A stretch of 64,000 nucleotides of DNA from Mytilinidion resinicola (taxonomy: Eukaryota; Ascomycota; Dothideomycetes; Mytilinidiales; Mytilinidiaceae). The notes under the pieces were generated by a model that saw only the letters and a program-made list of their open reading frames with translations, searched no databases and was not told the DNA's origin. This document shows, piece after piece, positions 23,350 to 34,366 of this stretch (position 1 is the first letter of the stretch; the number at the start of each line of letters is the position of its first letter). The stretch is taken from assembly GCF_010093595.1 (NCBI RefSeq), contig NW_022985476.1, positions 111,076 to 175,075 of the forward strand, written 5' to 3'. Position numbers and translations under genes: made by a program.

Positions 23350-24396
23350 CTACTCCACATTCTCAAACTTCAACCCGCTCTCCTTCCGCACCGCCCCGTA
23401 TATACTCGGTAGATCCCCCTTCGCCCCAAGATGCTCCTTCACCTCCTTCAGATGCTGGTCCGCAACCTCTAACCCGCGCAGCTTTGCTCCCTTTTGCTCT
23501 GCTATCTTGAGCGCGTGGCCCGCGTCTTTTCGCGCTAGATCAACCGCGAAGAGCGGATCCTCGCGCTTGTAGTAGTCACCCGCGAGCATGCGGCTGGAGT
23601 ACGCGGTATACGGACCGGGGAACATGACCGAGATCCACTGGTGCAGGTTATCCGTTCCGAGCCCGGACGACTCGGCGAGGGTGTGGCCTTCAGCGAGGGA
23701 CTCGACCATGTTGATGACGAAGGTGTTGCCGATGATCTTGAGCAGGGTGGCTTGGCCGGGCGCTTGGTCGCTGAAGTCGATGTTGGCGCGGCCCATGACG
23801 TTGGTGGTGTAGGGGAGGACTTTTTGAACGGAGGCCTTGGGGCCGGCGAGCACGCAGATGAGGGAGCCGGCGTCGGCCATGGCGGGGGCGCCGAAGACTG
23901 AACATGTATTCAGTCAGTCCATATGCTGAGATTCGAGATGCTGTTGGAAGGGTGGGACGTACCAGGCATGGCCACGAATTCTCCGCCGGCACCTGAGATC
24001 TTCTTCGCTAGGGCGTTCGATGTCTCTGGGCCGACGGTTGAGCAGTCGACGATTAGTTTTCCGGAAACATCTTGCTCGAGGATCGTGTCGACGGTGGATG
24101 TGACGGTGGCATCGTTGCTTAGGCAGATGAAAATGATGTCGACGTTCTTGACTGCTTTGGTGATGCTCGTAGCAATGGTGGTTTTGCCTTTGGGCAGCTT
24201 GGAGGAGAGGGCTTCGGAGCGGGAGGTGGTGCGGTTGTAGATGATGACGGGGGGGGACTCGGGACCTTTGGTTACGAGGTTAGATACCATGCCCTATGAG
24301 AGGTTAGATGGGGTGTATAGGTGGTAATTCGGTGTTTGGGGTTCGTCTTGCCCTGCCCATGTTTCCGAGGCCAATCCAGGAGAGTTGGGGAGACAT
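23350..24396 (-). CDS. beta-hydroxyacid dehydrogenase (3-hydroxyisobutyrate dehydrogenase-like)
   Basis: NAD(P)-dependent oxidoreductase of the 6-phosphogluconate/3-hydroxyisobutyrate dehydrogenase superfamily. Exons 24396-24352, 24293-23963 and 23897-23350 give 307 aa. The Rossmann motif WIGLGNMGRGM spans intron 1. Then come VIIYNRTTSR, IIFICLSNDATV, the substrate loop VDCSTVGPET, MPVFGAPAMADAG, and the catalytic-lysine helix LLKIIGNTFVINMVESLAEG (K of the LLKIxxN motif). The C-terminal all-helical domain ends LPSIYGAVRKESGLKFENVE. Intron 1 (24294-24351, 58 nt) starts with GC rather than GT; the enclosed sequence offers no GT alternative. Introns 2 and the start MSPQLSW fit family length. 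The exact substrate is unknown. It converges with the augmin gene, with only 82 nt between stops. Confidence 0.92.
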
Positions 24397-24910
24397 TTTG
24401 AGGTGATATTAAGGAATGAAAGGGTTTCGAAGATGAGGTGAGCCTGAAGTATATCGAAAATGAGCTTCAACTTTGTGAGAAGTGGACTGAATTGAAGAAG
24501 TATTTCAACGTCCTTTTGCTTTGAAATTATAAGGAAAGGTGGAACTGTATGTACTACAGCGGAAACCGTCCGTAGTTGATAGATAAAGTCCTCGCTGCTC
24601 GGACTGTTTTAATCGCGGTACCTTACTGCTTATTAACCTTTGCGCGCCTCGGGTCAACAAAGAACATGCACAATTCACCTAAATGCCACGCGTGTATGAC
24701 GCAGATCGAAATGCACGGACCTCAGCACCCGTCCCCTCCCGTCCCTCCCGACATCGGCCGATCTGTTTCTTATCTTATCGTATGCATCGAAACTTTAACT
24801 CCATGTGACTCTTCGGCCCCGCAAGTTGCACCACCATACCCTCACGCTCGAGCCATGTACGTATGTTGATGGCGATTGTGCCGGGGATGCAAGGGGAGGT
24901 AGCATGAAGC
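24397..24910. promoter_or_regulatory. divergent promoter region
   Basis: About 510 nt between the start of the dehydrogenase gene and the proposed first exon of the N-acetylglutamate synthase gene. It contains a C-rich tract (CCCGTCCCCTCCCGTCCCTC, near 24730). No named site can be supported. Confidence 0.5.
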
Positions 24911-27135
24911 ATGAACATTCGCTGCAAAGCCCAATTGCGCGGCTTGGGGACTAGGAAGCTGACGGTAACAGCCTCTCGCTTCGACTCATTTCTAGAATAT
25001 ACCAGCTAATCAATTGAGGATTGTAGACACATTGTAGGACCCCCACACCTACGAGACAGTATCCAAATACATATAGTCGAAGTCTACACTTCTCTTCGAG
25101 TGATGGTGCATCGGTCCCTGCCAGAGACGAAAATGATTCTCTCCTCACACCTCCTACGAAAGTCCTGAAGCCGGCGTTCCAAAGGCGTGCAGACCGCGAT
25201 TGGATGGTCACGCATCTGGAGGAATCGCCGGCGAGGAGGGATAGCCGAAATTATTTGAAGCATTTCAAGCAGAAGAAGGCGGTGTCGAGGACGAGCGACA
25301 GCTTACAAAACACCGCTGGCAACGTGAATCAGGATTCATGGCGGCTGCATAAGACGGGCGTCAATTTGGGGAACCTCTATGCGCCTGCTAAAGCCATTGA
25401 GGAGAGCCCGACCTTTACCAGGGAGGCGCCATCGGAACGAATATCGCAGACTGTGGAGCCGCTGCATATTGCGCTGGTCAAGCTGAGATGGCCGCAGGGG
25501 CTGGATAAAGAGACGCTGGGTGGGATTGCGCTGACGTTGAGCCAATTGGTGAGGTTGGGGCTGAATATTGCGCTCGTGCTTGATTGTGATGGAGAGGAGG
25601 TGGCAGAGGGGCTGGAGTGGGACAAGAGCTGGGCGACGACCGTAACTGAGCAGGCCAACAGGGTGTTGGATGCGTTGCTTGAATTCAATGAGCCGGGCGC
25701 CATGGTTGTTGATCATGCCCTGGGTGTGGAGGATGTCAAGAATGAGGTGCCTACGACGGTGCATGTAAGAGGTGGGATTGAGGTCAAGCATAATAGGCTG
25801 TTGTTGCCATTATTAGAGGATGGGATCATTCCTGTTATCCCGCCGATTGCGTATACCACCGAAAACTTCCGAAAGCAGAGAATTGAGCCAGATGATGTGG
25901 TTCTGGCGTTGACAAGGGAGTTTGCAGGTATCACGGCGAGGAACATGAAAACTTCTGAAATTCATACGATGCCTCTTCATTTGAAGGCTCTTAATGTTCA
26001 AGACCAGCCCCTTCTCGATAGGATCCTCATCTTGGACCCTGTAGGAGGTATTCCATCCAAGGACCGACCGGACAACGCACATGTCTTCATCAATTTGGAA
26101 CAAGAATATCGAGGCGTCAGGAACGAGCTTACGGGAGTACATACTTCACCAAAAAAGACAGGGCCTGCATCGTTGTTCGGAGGAAGCAATCCATTCTCTA
26201 AATTCGTGGAAAGCAACATCAACTTTGCGCAGACTACCCCAAATCGACATACGAAAAACCTCGATGTCGTCCAAAGAGCCCTGAAGCTACTCCCACCCTC
26301 TTCGTCTGCCCTGATAATCACACCACATGCTGCCGCCGTCTCGTCCCGTCCACAGCCAGATGACGAAACTGCCCCTACCGGAGTCCGCACCCGTCGGCCA
26401 AAGAACCCTCTCATTCACAACCTTCTCACCGACAAACCCATGGTCTCTTCTTCTCTCCCTGACGAAACAGTTCCCCACCATCGACCCAGAATAATAACTG
26501 CAAATCCACCAACATTTGTTAAGAAAGGCATTCCCGTGACCATAATCCCTGCAGCTCCTTGGGCACCACGGTCCCCTTCGAACCCATGTATAACCCTCGA
26601 AAACGATCCTCGAATCGACTTTCCGCGTCTTATTGACCTCATCGACGACTCATTCCAGCGAAAACTCGACGTCCATGCCTACCTCGAGCGCATCCGAGGT
26701 CGCGTCGCTGGTGTCATAATAGCAGGCGACTACGAAGGCGGCGCAATCTGCACATGGGAAGATCCACCCTCCTCGTCACCAAATCAACCACCCATCCCCT
26801 ATCTCGACAAATTCGCCGTTCGGACGAAATCACAGGGTTCCGGGGGTGTGGCGGATATCGTCTGGCGCTGCCTTACTCGTCAATGTTTCCCAGACGGCGT
26901 TCTTTGGCGGAGTCGGTCAAATAACCCTGTCAATAAGTGGTATTTCGAGAGGAGTGTGGGCACGTGGAAACTGCCTGGCGGGAATTGGACTATGTTTTGG
27001 ACGACGGAGGGAGTAGTAGAGGAGTGGGCTAAGGAGCAAGAGAGCGGTGAGGCGGGTGGAGGGAAGTGGGATGCGTATGTTAAAGTTTGCGAGGGAGTTG
27101 TGCCTACGTGGGCAGATGGGAAGAGGCCGGATTAG
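24911..27135 (+). CDS. arg2: mitochondrial amino-acid acetyltransferase (N-acetylglutamate synthase)
   Basis: Mitochondrial enzyme making N-acetylglutamate, the first committed step of arginine synthesis. The main exon is 25027-27135. Its first ATG (25204) lies inside a conserved-looking stretch (DRDWMVTHLEESPARRDSRNYLKHF), and the frame is open upstream to 25027 without another ATG. A short first exon 24911-24964 (MNIRCKAQLRGLGTRKLT) joins in phase through a 62-nt intron and supplies an Arg/Lys-rich mitochondrial presequence, giving 720 aa. The body has a degenerate amino-acid-kinase fold (LVKLRWPQGLDKETLGGIAL, LVLDCD), HVFINLEQEYRGVR, and the C-terminal NAGS-type acetyltransferase domain (GGAICTWE, LDKFAV, GVADIVWRCL, RSRSNNPVNKWYFERSVGTW). 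The exon-1 proposal is inference. The product is well supported. Confidence 0.95.
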
Positions 27136-27769
27136 CAATACTTCGATAAGATGTGGAGTTTAGGTCTGATGCATTGGATCGGAATCCTGGAAACAGAGTT
27201 TGAGAAAAATTCTTTAGTACATCTGCACGTACCTTTATATCGGTTCCTGTCAGACCCTTACACACACAAGATGATTCCACTCTCTTAGGTCAAGTGTTAT
27301 ACCATCCCAATGTGCACACCCTCTGACCAACGCTGTTCACGTGACCCTATGCCGCTGTGGCTGAGGTCAGCTCAGGCCCGGCTCAGCTTCAGCTCAGGTC
27401 TGCTCACCCTTTGCTCACCTTGCCTCACCCTTGCTCACCCGCTGCGGCGTAGTCTCAGATGTACCCACTAAAAATTGTCAAGTTTTAGCGAGGGGCCTCA
27501 AATCTGTCCCGGGTCACGAATTTGGGTCCCATACAGTTTGGCTGGGTGTACTGCGTTGCTGTAAGCCAGACTCTCTTACATGGAAATAAAGACGTAGTCA
27601 AAGGGCTAAGGATGCATCTCGCTGGCAAACATTGATGATGGGACGTCCACAGCTCCCGCTTTGGGTCGTTTCTTTTCATATTGAGTGTTTAGGTCTACGC
27701 TATGTCTTGATCCTTCTTTTCCGAGCAGTCCGATTGAAGTACGATAGAAGTCGAATAAAGCTAACATAT
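27136..27769. repeat. intergenic with degenerate repeat sequence
   Basis: About 27295-27470 carries TGTTATACCATCCCAATG then TGCAC, close to the same string in the 47.4-kb repeat. It continues with a GCTCA/CTCACC-rich stretch resembling the middle of that repeat. The 15-mer GTCTCAGATGTACCC shared with about 18.8 kb follows. I read it as an eroded, partial copy of the dispersed repeat. A TTCACGTGACC site lies near 27337. No intact gene. Confidence 0.35.
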
Positions 27770-28278
27770 CTCCTTCAGCCTCGTCCATTCCAACCCAGCT
27801 CTAGTCTCGTATCTTCTTTCGCACGGCGCGGACCTAAACCTCGGCCCTGCTGTCAGTGCAGCAGTCGGGATGCCCGGTACTTCGACTAGTTCCCAACTCT
27901 GGCGCAGGCCTCAATGGCGCAGCAAGATGGGGAAGCATCGAATGCGTAGAACTACTCATCTCTCACGGAGCCATTCTGGGAAATGCTAACCCCGTGCATG
28001 CTTCACTTGAACCAGAGTCAATGGATATGCTTCTGGATGTACTTGGCCTTGGTGCTGATGTGAATGAAATGGATAGCTTTGCTCTCTTTGGGCGCGACTG
28101 CTGCGGCACGCTGTTGATAAGGGCGATCAAGAAAGGAAAGTTGGAAATGGTTAGGGTTTTGCTTGAAAAGGGTGGTAGTAGGACGATTAGAGGATGCCGG
28201 GGCTGCGGCACCCCGCTGGAAATGGTGAAAAAGAGGTGGGTGCGTCCAGATATCAAAGCCATGGTCGAGAATGATTAA
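27770..28278 (+). pseudogene. ankyrin-repeat gene fragment, frameshifted
   Basis: Two adjacent frames encode ankyrin-type sequence. The first is PALVSYLLSHGADLNLGPAV (about 27793-27855). The second, in another frame, runs GLNGAARWGSIECVELLISHGA, then GTLLIRAIKKGKLEMVRVLLEKG, to the stop at 28278. The join near 27880-27895 is too short for an intron, so a frameshift is likely. A 40-nt candidate intron (GTACGA to CTTCAG) precedes the first piece, but no clear start codon was found. It is probably the eroded 3' part of a longer ankyrin protein. Function unknown. Confidence 0.45.
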
Positions 28279-28593
28279 GTGACGCGGAAGCCAAGCTTGA
28301 TGTAAGCTAATGCCGGGAAATGATAAAGGATGGGGGCCATAGAAGGAATAACTCGGGCTTGCTGCTCGCCTGATTGAGACTATCCAGCCACAATTGTGCC
28401 GCAACAGGCAGCAGGTACAACATCAGAGTGTCTCCCATGTCCTCCCATCTTTGAGTTGTTGCATAGGTTTCCATAGAGAACCATTCTAAGTTCTTTGGAA
28501 TTCTTCACAAAGCAGACCCGTCTGAGCCTTGAATATCGATCTACCTCGCAGTCAATATCTCAACCGAAGACCACCCACATACCTTCTCCCAAT
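28279..28593. other. intergenic, nothing recognised
   Basis: About 315 nt including the 5' region of the membrane protein gene. The frame upstream of its ATG is open but has no ATG that improves the N-terminus. Confidence 0.4.
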
Positions 28594-29505
28594 ATGCCAT
28601 TCCGCATCCTTCAAAGACCCCGCGGTCTTCAAGCTCAACTCCCATACAAGACCCACCCCATCTATCAGCTCCGCCGCGCTAGCATCTACGTCGCCATCAT
28701 CGGCGGCATCCTCACCCTCTTAGCATCCACATCCGACTACTACGACCTTAACGAGCAGCCCATTTACGGCTACGCCCTATTCCTCCTCTTCATATCCTTC
28801 CTCTTTTGCCTCCACGATTTGGCAACCTACGCAATCGCAAAGATAACCCAAGCGCCCCTCCAGCCTTCACTTCTCCCGTCAACTCGTACCGAAGCACGAC
28901 ACTCTGACAATGGGGATGACGACGATAACCCGAAACCTAAATGGCCGAGGAAGAGATCCGTGATTACTGATGGCGTTCTTGCGGTCCTTCTTCAAGTGAT
29001 GTTCTGGTTCTTCATGGCGTCCAGGTCGTACCGCTCTACAGCGACCGGGGCGTATGCGGGTTTGGCAATCTTAGTGGCTAGTATACTGCACGGGATGGCT
29101 TTTTGGAGAGGGCTCATGGCGCGGAAACATGCTCAGTGGCGGGCGGAGTTGCAGGCGAAGCCTTGCGCAAGATGCGGGTTCTTTGATTCGGAACATGGAG
29201 ATGAAGGGAGAGCACAAACTTCAGGAGAGTGTCTGCGACAAGACTTACAGGGAGTGCAAATCCCAGGAGATTGGCGAGTTGGTGCAATGGCGGAGCAAAA
29301 TCGAAACGCAGTAGATGTTGATGTTGAGGCTAGAAAAGACGCCGAGCGAGACCTGCTGCTGACGCCGGAAGGTAGCACGTCGTCGAGGAGCCAAGGATAT
29401 GGGATGCTTAAGCGAACTGCAGAACCGATGCCGTCCGTGCAGGAGAAGACTGTGAAGAAGAAGGGGAAGAAAAGAGTCGTGGTCGATGGAAGTGACGCGG
29501 AGTAG
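28594..29505 (+). CDS. four-helix membrane protein of unknown function
   Basis: Intronless, 303 aa from ATG 28594 (MPFRILQRPRGLQAQL). Four membrane segments are evident: about residues 28-45 (IYVAIIGGILTLLAST), 60-82 (ALFLLFISFLFCLHDLATYA), 127-145 (GVLAVLLQVMFWFFMAS) and 153-172 (GAYAGLAILVASILHGMAFW). An acidic loop (DNGDDDDNPK) separates pairs 1-2 and 3-4. The C-terminal tail is cytosolic-looking, with CARCGF and a Lys-rich end (VKKKGKKRVVVDGSDAE). The layout resembles small fungal MARVEL-like or other tetraspanning proteins, but I cannot assign a family. Confidence 0.7.
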   Translation: MPFRILQRPRGLQAQLPYKTHPIYQLRRASIYVAIIGGILTLLASTSDYYDLNEQPIYGYALFLLFISFLFCLHDLATYAIAKITQAPLQPSLLPSTRTEARHSDNGDDDDNPKPKWPRKRSVITDGVLAVLLQVMFWFFMASRSYRSTATGAYAGLAILVASILHGMAFWRGLMARKHAQWRAELQAKPCARCGFFDSEHGDEGRAQTSGECLRQDLQGVQIPGDWRVGAMAEQNRNAVDVDVEARKDAERDLLLTPEGSTSSRSQGYGMLKRTAEPMPSVQEKTVKKKGKKRVVVDGSDAE

Positions 29506-30438
29506 GACGTGAAGGACAGCAAAAAGCGGAAGTTTTGGGAAGTCACGTGGAAGACACACTACAAGAGCAAATTCCGAGCCGGAGCTTTATGATGTCTGTT
29601 TGATAGCTAGGGTCTATTAGGGCGCACTGCGACCTCAACAAAGTTGTCGGTAAGCCAAACATCCATGAAGCTATGAGGGAGTTACGGACTGATTCAGCTT
29701 TGAAAATTCTACGGTCCACGCTGAGTCTCTGAGGAAAGTATTTCCAGCATTTAGAATTCTGTATACAGCTTGATAGCTTTCGAATACCCCACTGAAACAA
29801 GCCTCCCTGCTTATGATGCTGAACTTCTACAATGTTAACCATCAGGTGACACTGGCTTACGTGCTCAGGGCTGAACTCAGGCTTGCTCGTTTTGCACGGC
29901 CACGAAGTCAGGCTTGCTTAGTTATGGCTCAATGTAAAGCCCTTGGATGCTCAGGTTCAAAAGCGGAAATGGACTTTGGTGGGCCCCCGCATCGCTCAAC
30001 TCCCAACTCACCACTCACGACGACGTGGCATCTTCCAGCCTTGGCTTGCTCGCAGCCTCGCCCTTCACAGGAAGGATAGGCTCCCACAAATCTGGCAGCC
30101 ATTAACCTGGCTCCCAAGTCATCCTCAATGCCGCATAGAATCCCCAATTGCCGCCTTCAATCCGACTTCATCAGATGATTGAAGCCGCGACCCGCCGGCA
30201 TGTATCCATGTATGTACCCAAGTCTGTCTGAACCGTCGGAACATACTGACGAACACTCTGCCGCCCTCAGGCTTCCATTGACGTCGTCTACATATTGATC
30301 GCGGCTACATAGCCGATCACACTTCAGCTACGCGCTTTCCGAAGCCCTACCTCTGTGCAATCTATCAGGCCTCTCAAGTTGTCACAGGTCCATGACCGAA
30401 CTCCTTGCCCTCCTACCGCGACGGGTTACCTCTGATAC
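29506..30438. other. intergenic, accessory region boundary
   Basis: About 930 nt with no supported gene. A stretch near 29850-29960 is rich in GCTCAGG/GCTTGCT strings, similar in flavour to the dispersed repeat at 27.3 and 47.4 kb, but not alignable by eye. GTCACGTGG occurs near 29540. Confidence 0.35.
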
Positions 30439-33400
30439 ATGGCCGGAGAACATAATGGACTACTATCGCAGGCGGAAGGACACAAAGATGAGGTGATCGA
30501 GACCTTGGAGAAGAGTATACTTGCTCTTTTCCTGGATGACAGCCTTGTCGTCGATCCTTTGCCTGCCGTCAATGACACAGAATTGACAGAGTTGGATCGT
30601 ACGCTTAGTGTCTCGACCTACTTTACTGCCAGAAGTGTGCGAAGCAAGACTAGCATTGATACGTTTCGAACAACCGTATCAGGATCTCGAGGGCTGAATG
30701 GGAACTCTACAGCTTCGACGTATGTTCATTGCGTGTCCAATATCATCTCGTAGATCAACACTGATAGCCCCCCTAGGACCTCGTGGTACAAGTTCTTGGA
30801 CTCTGAAGAACTGATTCCTGAGCCCTTGCTGGAAAAAGACTGGTCTGGTAGAGGCGAGCACGCTGAATTCGACCCAGATGAGAAACACCACATTGATGCA
30901 ATTCTTAGTGTTGAGAACGTTCTCGGCACATCCGCTACTGCCCTGGTTGAGAGCGTGCGCTGTCGCCGAATTTTGCTAGCACGCAAGACTATCTTCAATC
31001 GCTGCATGAAGCGCACTGAAGCTATTAAAGAAGTCAAGCACTTGAAACGCCTCGAACACTCACACATCCTACGCGTGGTCGGAACGTACATGTTTAAGCA
31101 AAATTTAAGCATACTGTTGTATCCAGCGGCCAATGACAACTTCGAGGGCTTCATGGAGTCAATAATTGCCGAGTTTCCTGGCAAAGAAAGCGTTCCAGAT
31201 CATGACGGGACAGCTCCAAAGCTTCGTGCTCTGACTAAATTCTTCGGTTGTCTTGCACATACAGTAAATTTTCTTCACCAGAACGCCACAAAGCACATGG
31301 ACATAAAGCCCAAGAACCTATTAGTCAAAACGGTACGGGATAGTCGCTCTCCTCCCAGCGAAGTATCGTACAAAGTCTATATCGCTGATTTCGGAATCAC
31401 TCGGGCTTACAAAAACGCCTCGGAAGCCGAGACTGACTCGCGGACCTCATTCACCAGGATGTGTGCTGCGCCTGAAGTTGATCTTAAGAGAGGACTGAAT
31501 GCTGACATCTTCTCTTTGGGATGTGTATTTGTGGAGATGCTGGCAGTGTTGGTTAGCTCCGGACGAGAATCTAAGAAAGAGGACATCATGGCCATTTTAC
31601 AGTCTGATGAAGATCAACCTTGGAATCCTATCAAGCTAACATCGCAGGTGTCGTTCTCTGGCTCCAGGAGGTTATTGATCTCAATACAGCAAACCCCTAT
31701 TTCCTGGAGCTTTACCCCTTTCCAAAGAAGATCATTGAAATCATCGACTTCGATCCCCATCGGCGACCTACTGCTGCAACGGTCGCTTCTTATTTCAACA
31801 CCGCGTCTTCTTGCTGTGTAGCTGGCGCTGGTCCGGTCCCTTTTCAAGTGGATGATGGGCTCTCCAACGACGAACAAGCCCCACAAATCACTATAACAGA
31901 GTCTAAAGATGGACCCCCCTCTGGACCCGATTTCTCGCTCTTCGAAGCCTGCCGAAAATTCCAACTACGCTTCAGTGCTGAAGAACTATTCCACCAATGG
32001 ATGATACACGATGCAACCAAGCTTCTCCATGACTCTGGCAGTGTGAATACGATTGAATTGTTATGGCAATTTCTGAGACGTGGTGTCTCCTTACTACTTC
32101 TCTTCAACATTCCCATTCCACAACCACTCCCTGTCGAAAGCCCTCTCCGATCTCGAGCTGCCACTTCCCACTTTTTGAGTATCTGCGTTCGTTATCTCAA
32201 CATTCCGGCGGCTGATTGTTTCACAATGCAAGATCTATACGATTCGAACATAATGGGCTTCGTGAGGGTAAGTAGTTGTAGATAATTCTGATCTTCCGAT
32301 ATCTACCTCTGCCACCTTGCATTAAGTGGTTTGCTAACTTTGTGAATAGGTCATCAAATTTCTCAATCGTGTCCTTTCCATACTGTACCAAAACGATCAT
32401 GGGAGACCCTCTATTCTGAAAACTCCCCGGGAATTTACTCCAATCGTTACCACAGATGTGCAAAGTCCCCTCAGAACCACGTTAACCAATTTCTTGAAAT
32501 CCGAACGTTCGTACGTCTACGGTCTGGAGAAGCTGCTCGAGATTCAGCGTAATGCAGAATTACTACACTTGATAACGGAAAGCTTCTCTCGGTCACATCT
32601 TATAGAGCTAGATAGGATTTTGGATTTCCAGCAACGTTTTTTGATCCAAGTAAAAGAGCTCTATCATTTCGGGGCGGATGTCAAATCATGGTTTGAGCTT
32701 TTTGTCCGTAACTGGGCGAAGTTCCAAGTTGTTGTTCCGTATATTCGGAGTCTGCCCTCCACGCTTGAACAAACGGTGCAATTTGCCGACAAACTCAACT
32801 TAGTTTTGAGCATTTTTGGGCAACAACAAAGCAACTCTTTTGGGGAATTTTCTAGCCTAAAAGCTCTCATGTTGGCTCCCGCACTTCGTTTGCTCGAGTA
32901 CGAAAAAATTTCCAAGGTAAGACCGTCCTTTCCAATGTGGTAGCGTCTTCTAACTTCACTCAGGATCTTTCTGGAAGGCCAGTTGTATACCGAAAATGGA
33001 CGGATGCGCTTGCGAATATACTACTTCCTTTAGAGAACCCCCTATTCTTGGAGGCTGATGTAGGGTTCATTGATCTGACCTCCATGCCACCATTTCATCG
33101 CCAAGGGCTTACTAGACTGAGTTTGACACCCATGCACTCCCGAAGCGTTTCCGCCATCAAGTCGCAACCGGTGGTATGTCGTCTGCCCAGCAAAAGATGA
33201 AACCACGTGGACCAAAAGTCACTAATATATTTCCGCTAAGTAGTATACCATGTTTCTCAGCAGACATTTGCTCCTGTTTACCGAAAGGCAGCAAAAGCTG
33301 GTTGCAGTTAGCCAGAAACCTCGGCAGGTCTTTCGTATTCAAATGAAGATGCTTTGCGAGCATATTTCAGTCACTAAGCACCCTGACTATGAAATCGCAA

Positions 33401-33658
33401 GTGAGTTGCAATTTCTTACCTTAGTGGTTTTATTTGGTAGGCCTTCGTCTGATATCATTTCGACTAGGTCCAGGAGCTTGGAAACTCGTCTTTCTGGAAC
33501 GTAAAAAGACTTCATCCGGGACCAACCTGGCGTCATTTTCCTTGTGGTTTACGACTAAGGAAATGAGAGACAGTTGGGAGGAGTCTCTTCTGGAGCAAAC
33601 ACAGAGCAGACAAGATAGAGATCACAAGGTCTTCCGCGAAGGAGAAGGGTTGGAATAA
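30439..33658 (+). CDS. protein kinase fused to Cdc24-like CH-DH-PH RhoGEF, one frameshift
   Basis: Exons 30439-30719, 30777-32267, 32350-32916, 32964-33173, 33244-33400 and 33441-33658 sum to one nucleotide short of 975 codons. A kinase domain (about residues 135-430) has a degenerate Gly loop (LGTSATALV), a Lys in LARKTI, HMDIKPKNLL (catalytic Asp, Lys, Asn), IADFGIT and CAAPEV. A CH-like region follows (FSLFEACRKFQLRF, IELLWQFLRRGVSLLLLFN, FTMQDLYDSNIMGFVRVIKFLNRVL), strongly reminiscent of the Cdc24 N-terminus. Then a DH domain (LTNFLKSERSYVYGLEKLL, LMLAPALRLLEYEKI) and a PH-like end (HLLLFTERQQKLVAV, FSLWFTTKEMRDSWEESL). The reading frame shifts near 31615-31680 inside the kinase C-lobe (into SYQANIAGVVLWLQEVI), with no workable intron. 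So the gene is either freshly broken or carries a sequence error. Cdc24-type GEFs activate Cdc42 for polarity; the fused kinase role is unknown. Confidence 0.75.
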
Positions 33659-33929
33659 AGCATGTGTCCCGTCTGCTTGGCACCGTACGACATAGTCATT
33701 ACGAAGGGTCCCCAGCTTGCAGCTGAACGGACTTCAACGCCACACTCAGTTCACGTCAAATTAATCAGAACTTTTTCTCAAATCCTTTTTTGGTTCTTCT
33801 GTCAGTTCTATATTATCATATATGCCTTATCTTATCTTGGATTTTCTAATGTCGCCTTTACTTATAAACTAGTATACTAATATATATAAAATATTTTAAA
33901 TAACTATAAAAGGATAATCACTTAGATAC
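33659..33929. other. short AT-rich spacer, 3' flank of the kinase-GEF gene
   Basis: The 3' UTR region grades into AT-rich sequence (TATATAAAATATTTTAAATA near 33884) flanking repeat copy A. No gene. Confidence 0.4.
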
Positions 33930-34366
33930 TTTACAAAAACAGTATCATACGCCTTCAATTTTTTGGCGACAATACAGCCGCCTTTAGACCTACAGACGGC
34001 GTTGGAATATATCAGCCACTCGTGACTCCATCCTTGCCTGGATAATAAAGTGGAGCAGATCAGCCTTGGGCTATTTTCCATCGGAGAGTAAGTTTACTCG
34101 AGAATTGGGATCCTGAAACTAGAACCTGGCAGGTCACAAGCCCGGAAATGGGTCTTCCAAGGCAGGGCGAAGGTCCCAGTCTTAGCCCTCCCTGTCGAAT
34201 ACAGGGTCCAAAACTGGGTTCCAGCGAGCTGTTCAGTCTTAGCTTAGGATGCGCTCACCCTAGCATAGCCACAGCTTAGGCTGAAGCATGAGCAGCTCAC
34301 TTCCTAAGGGGGAAAGGAAGTTGCTTGGGTGCATATTGGGATGTTGTACTGCCTGTTACACAAGGG
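33930..34366 (-). repeat. dispersed ~430-bp repeat, copy A (inverted relative to copy B)
   Basis: Its reverse complement matches 47425-47845 nearly throughout: TATGCACCCAAGCAAC, CTGGAACCCAGTTTTGG, CCCTGTATTCGACAGGGAG, CCCATTTCCGGGC, TCTCGAGTAAACTTACTCTC, CAAGGCTGATCTG, CACGAGTGGCTGAT. Differences are many but mostly transitions. It lies in an AT-rich pocket just after the kinase-GEF gene. The small frame it contains (MENSPRLIC...) also exists in copy B and is probably fortuitous. It may be a solo LTR or non-autonomous element; no clear ends or target duplication seen. Confidence 0.75.
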
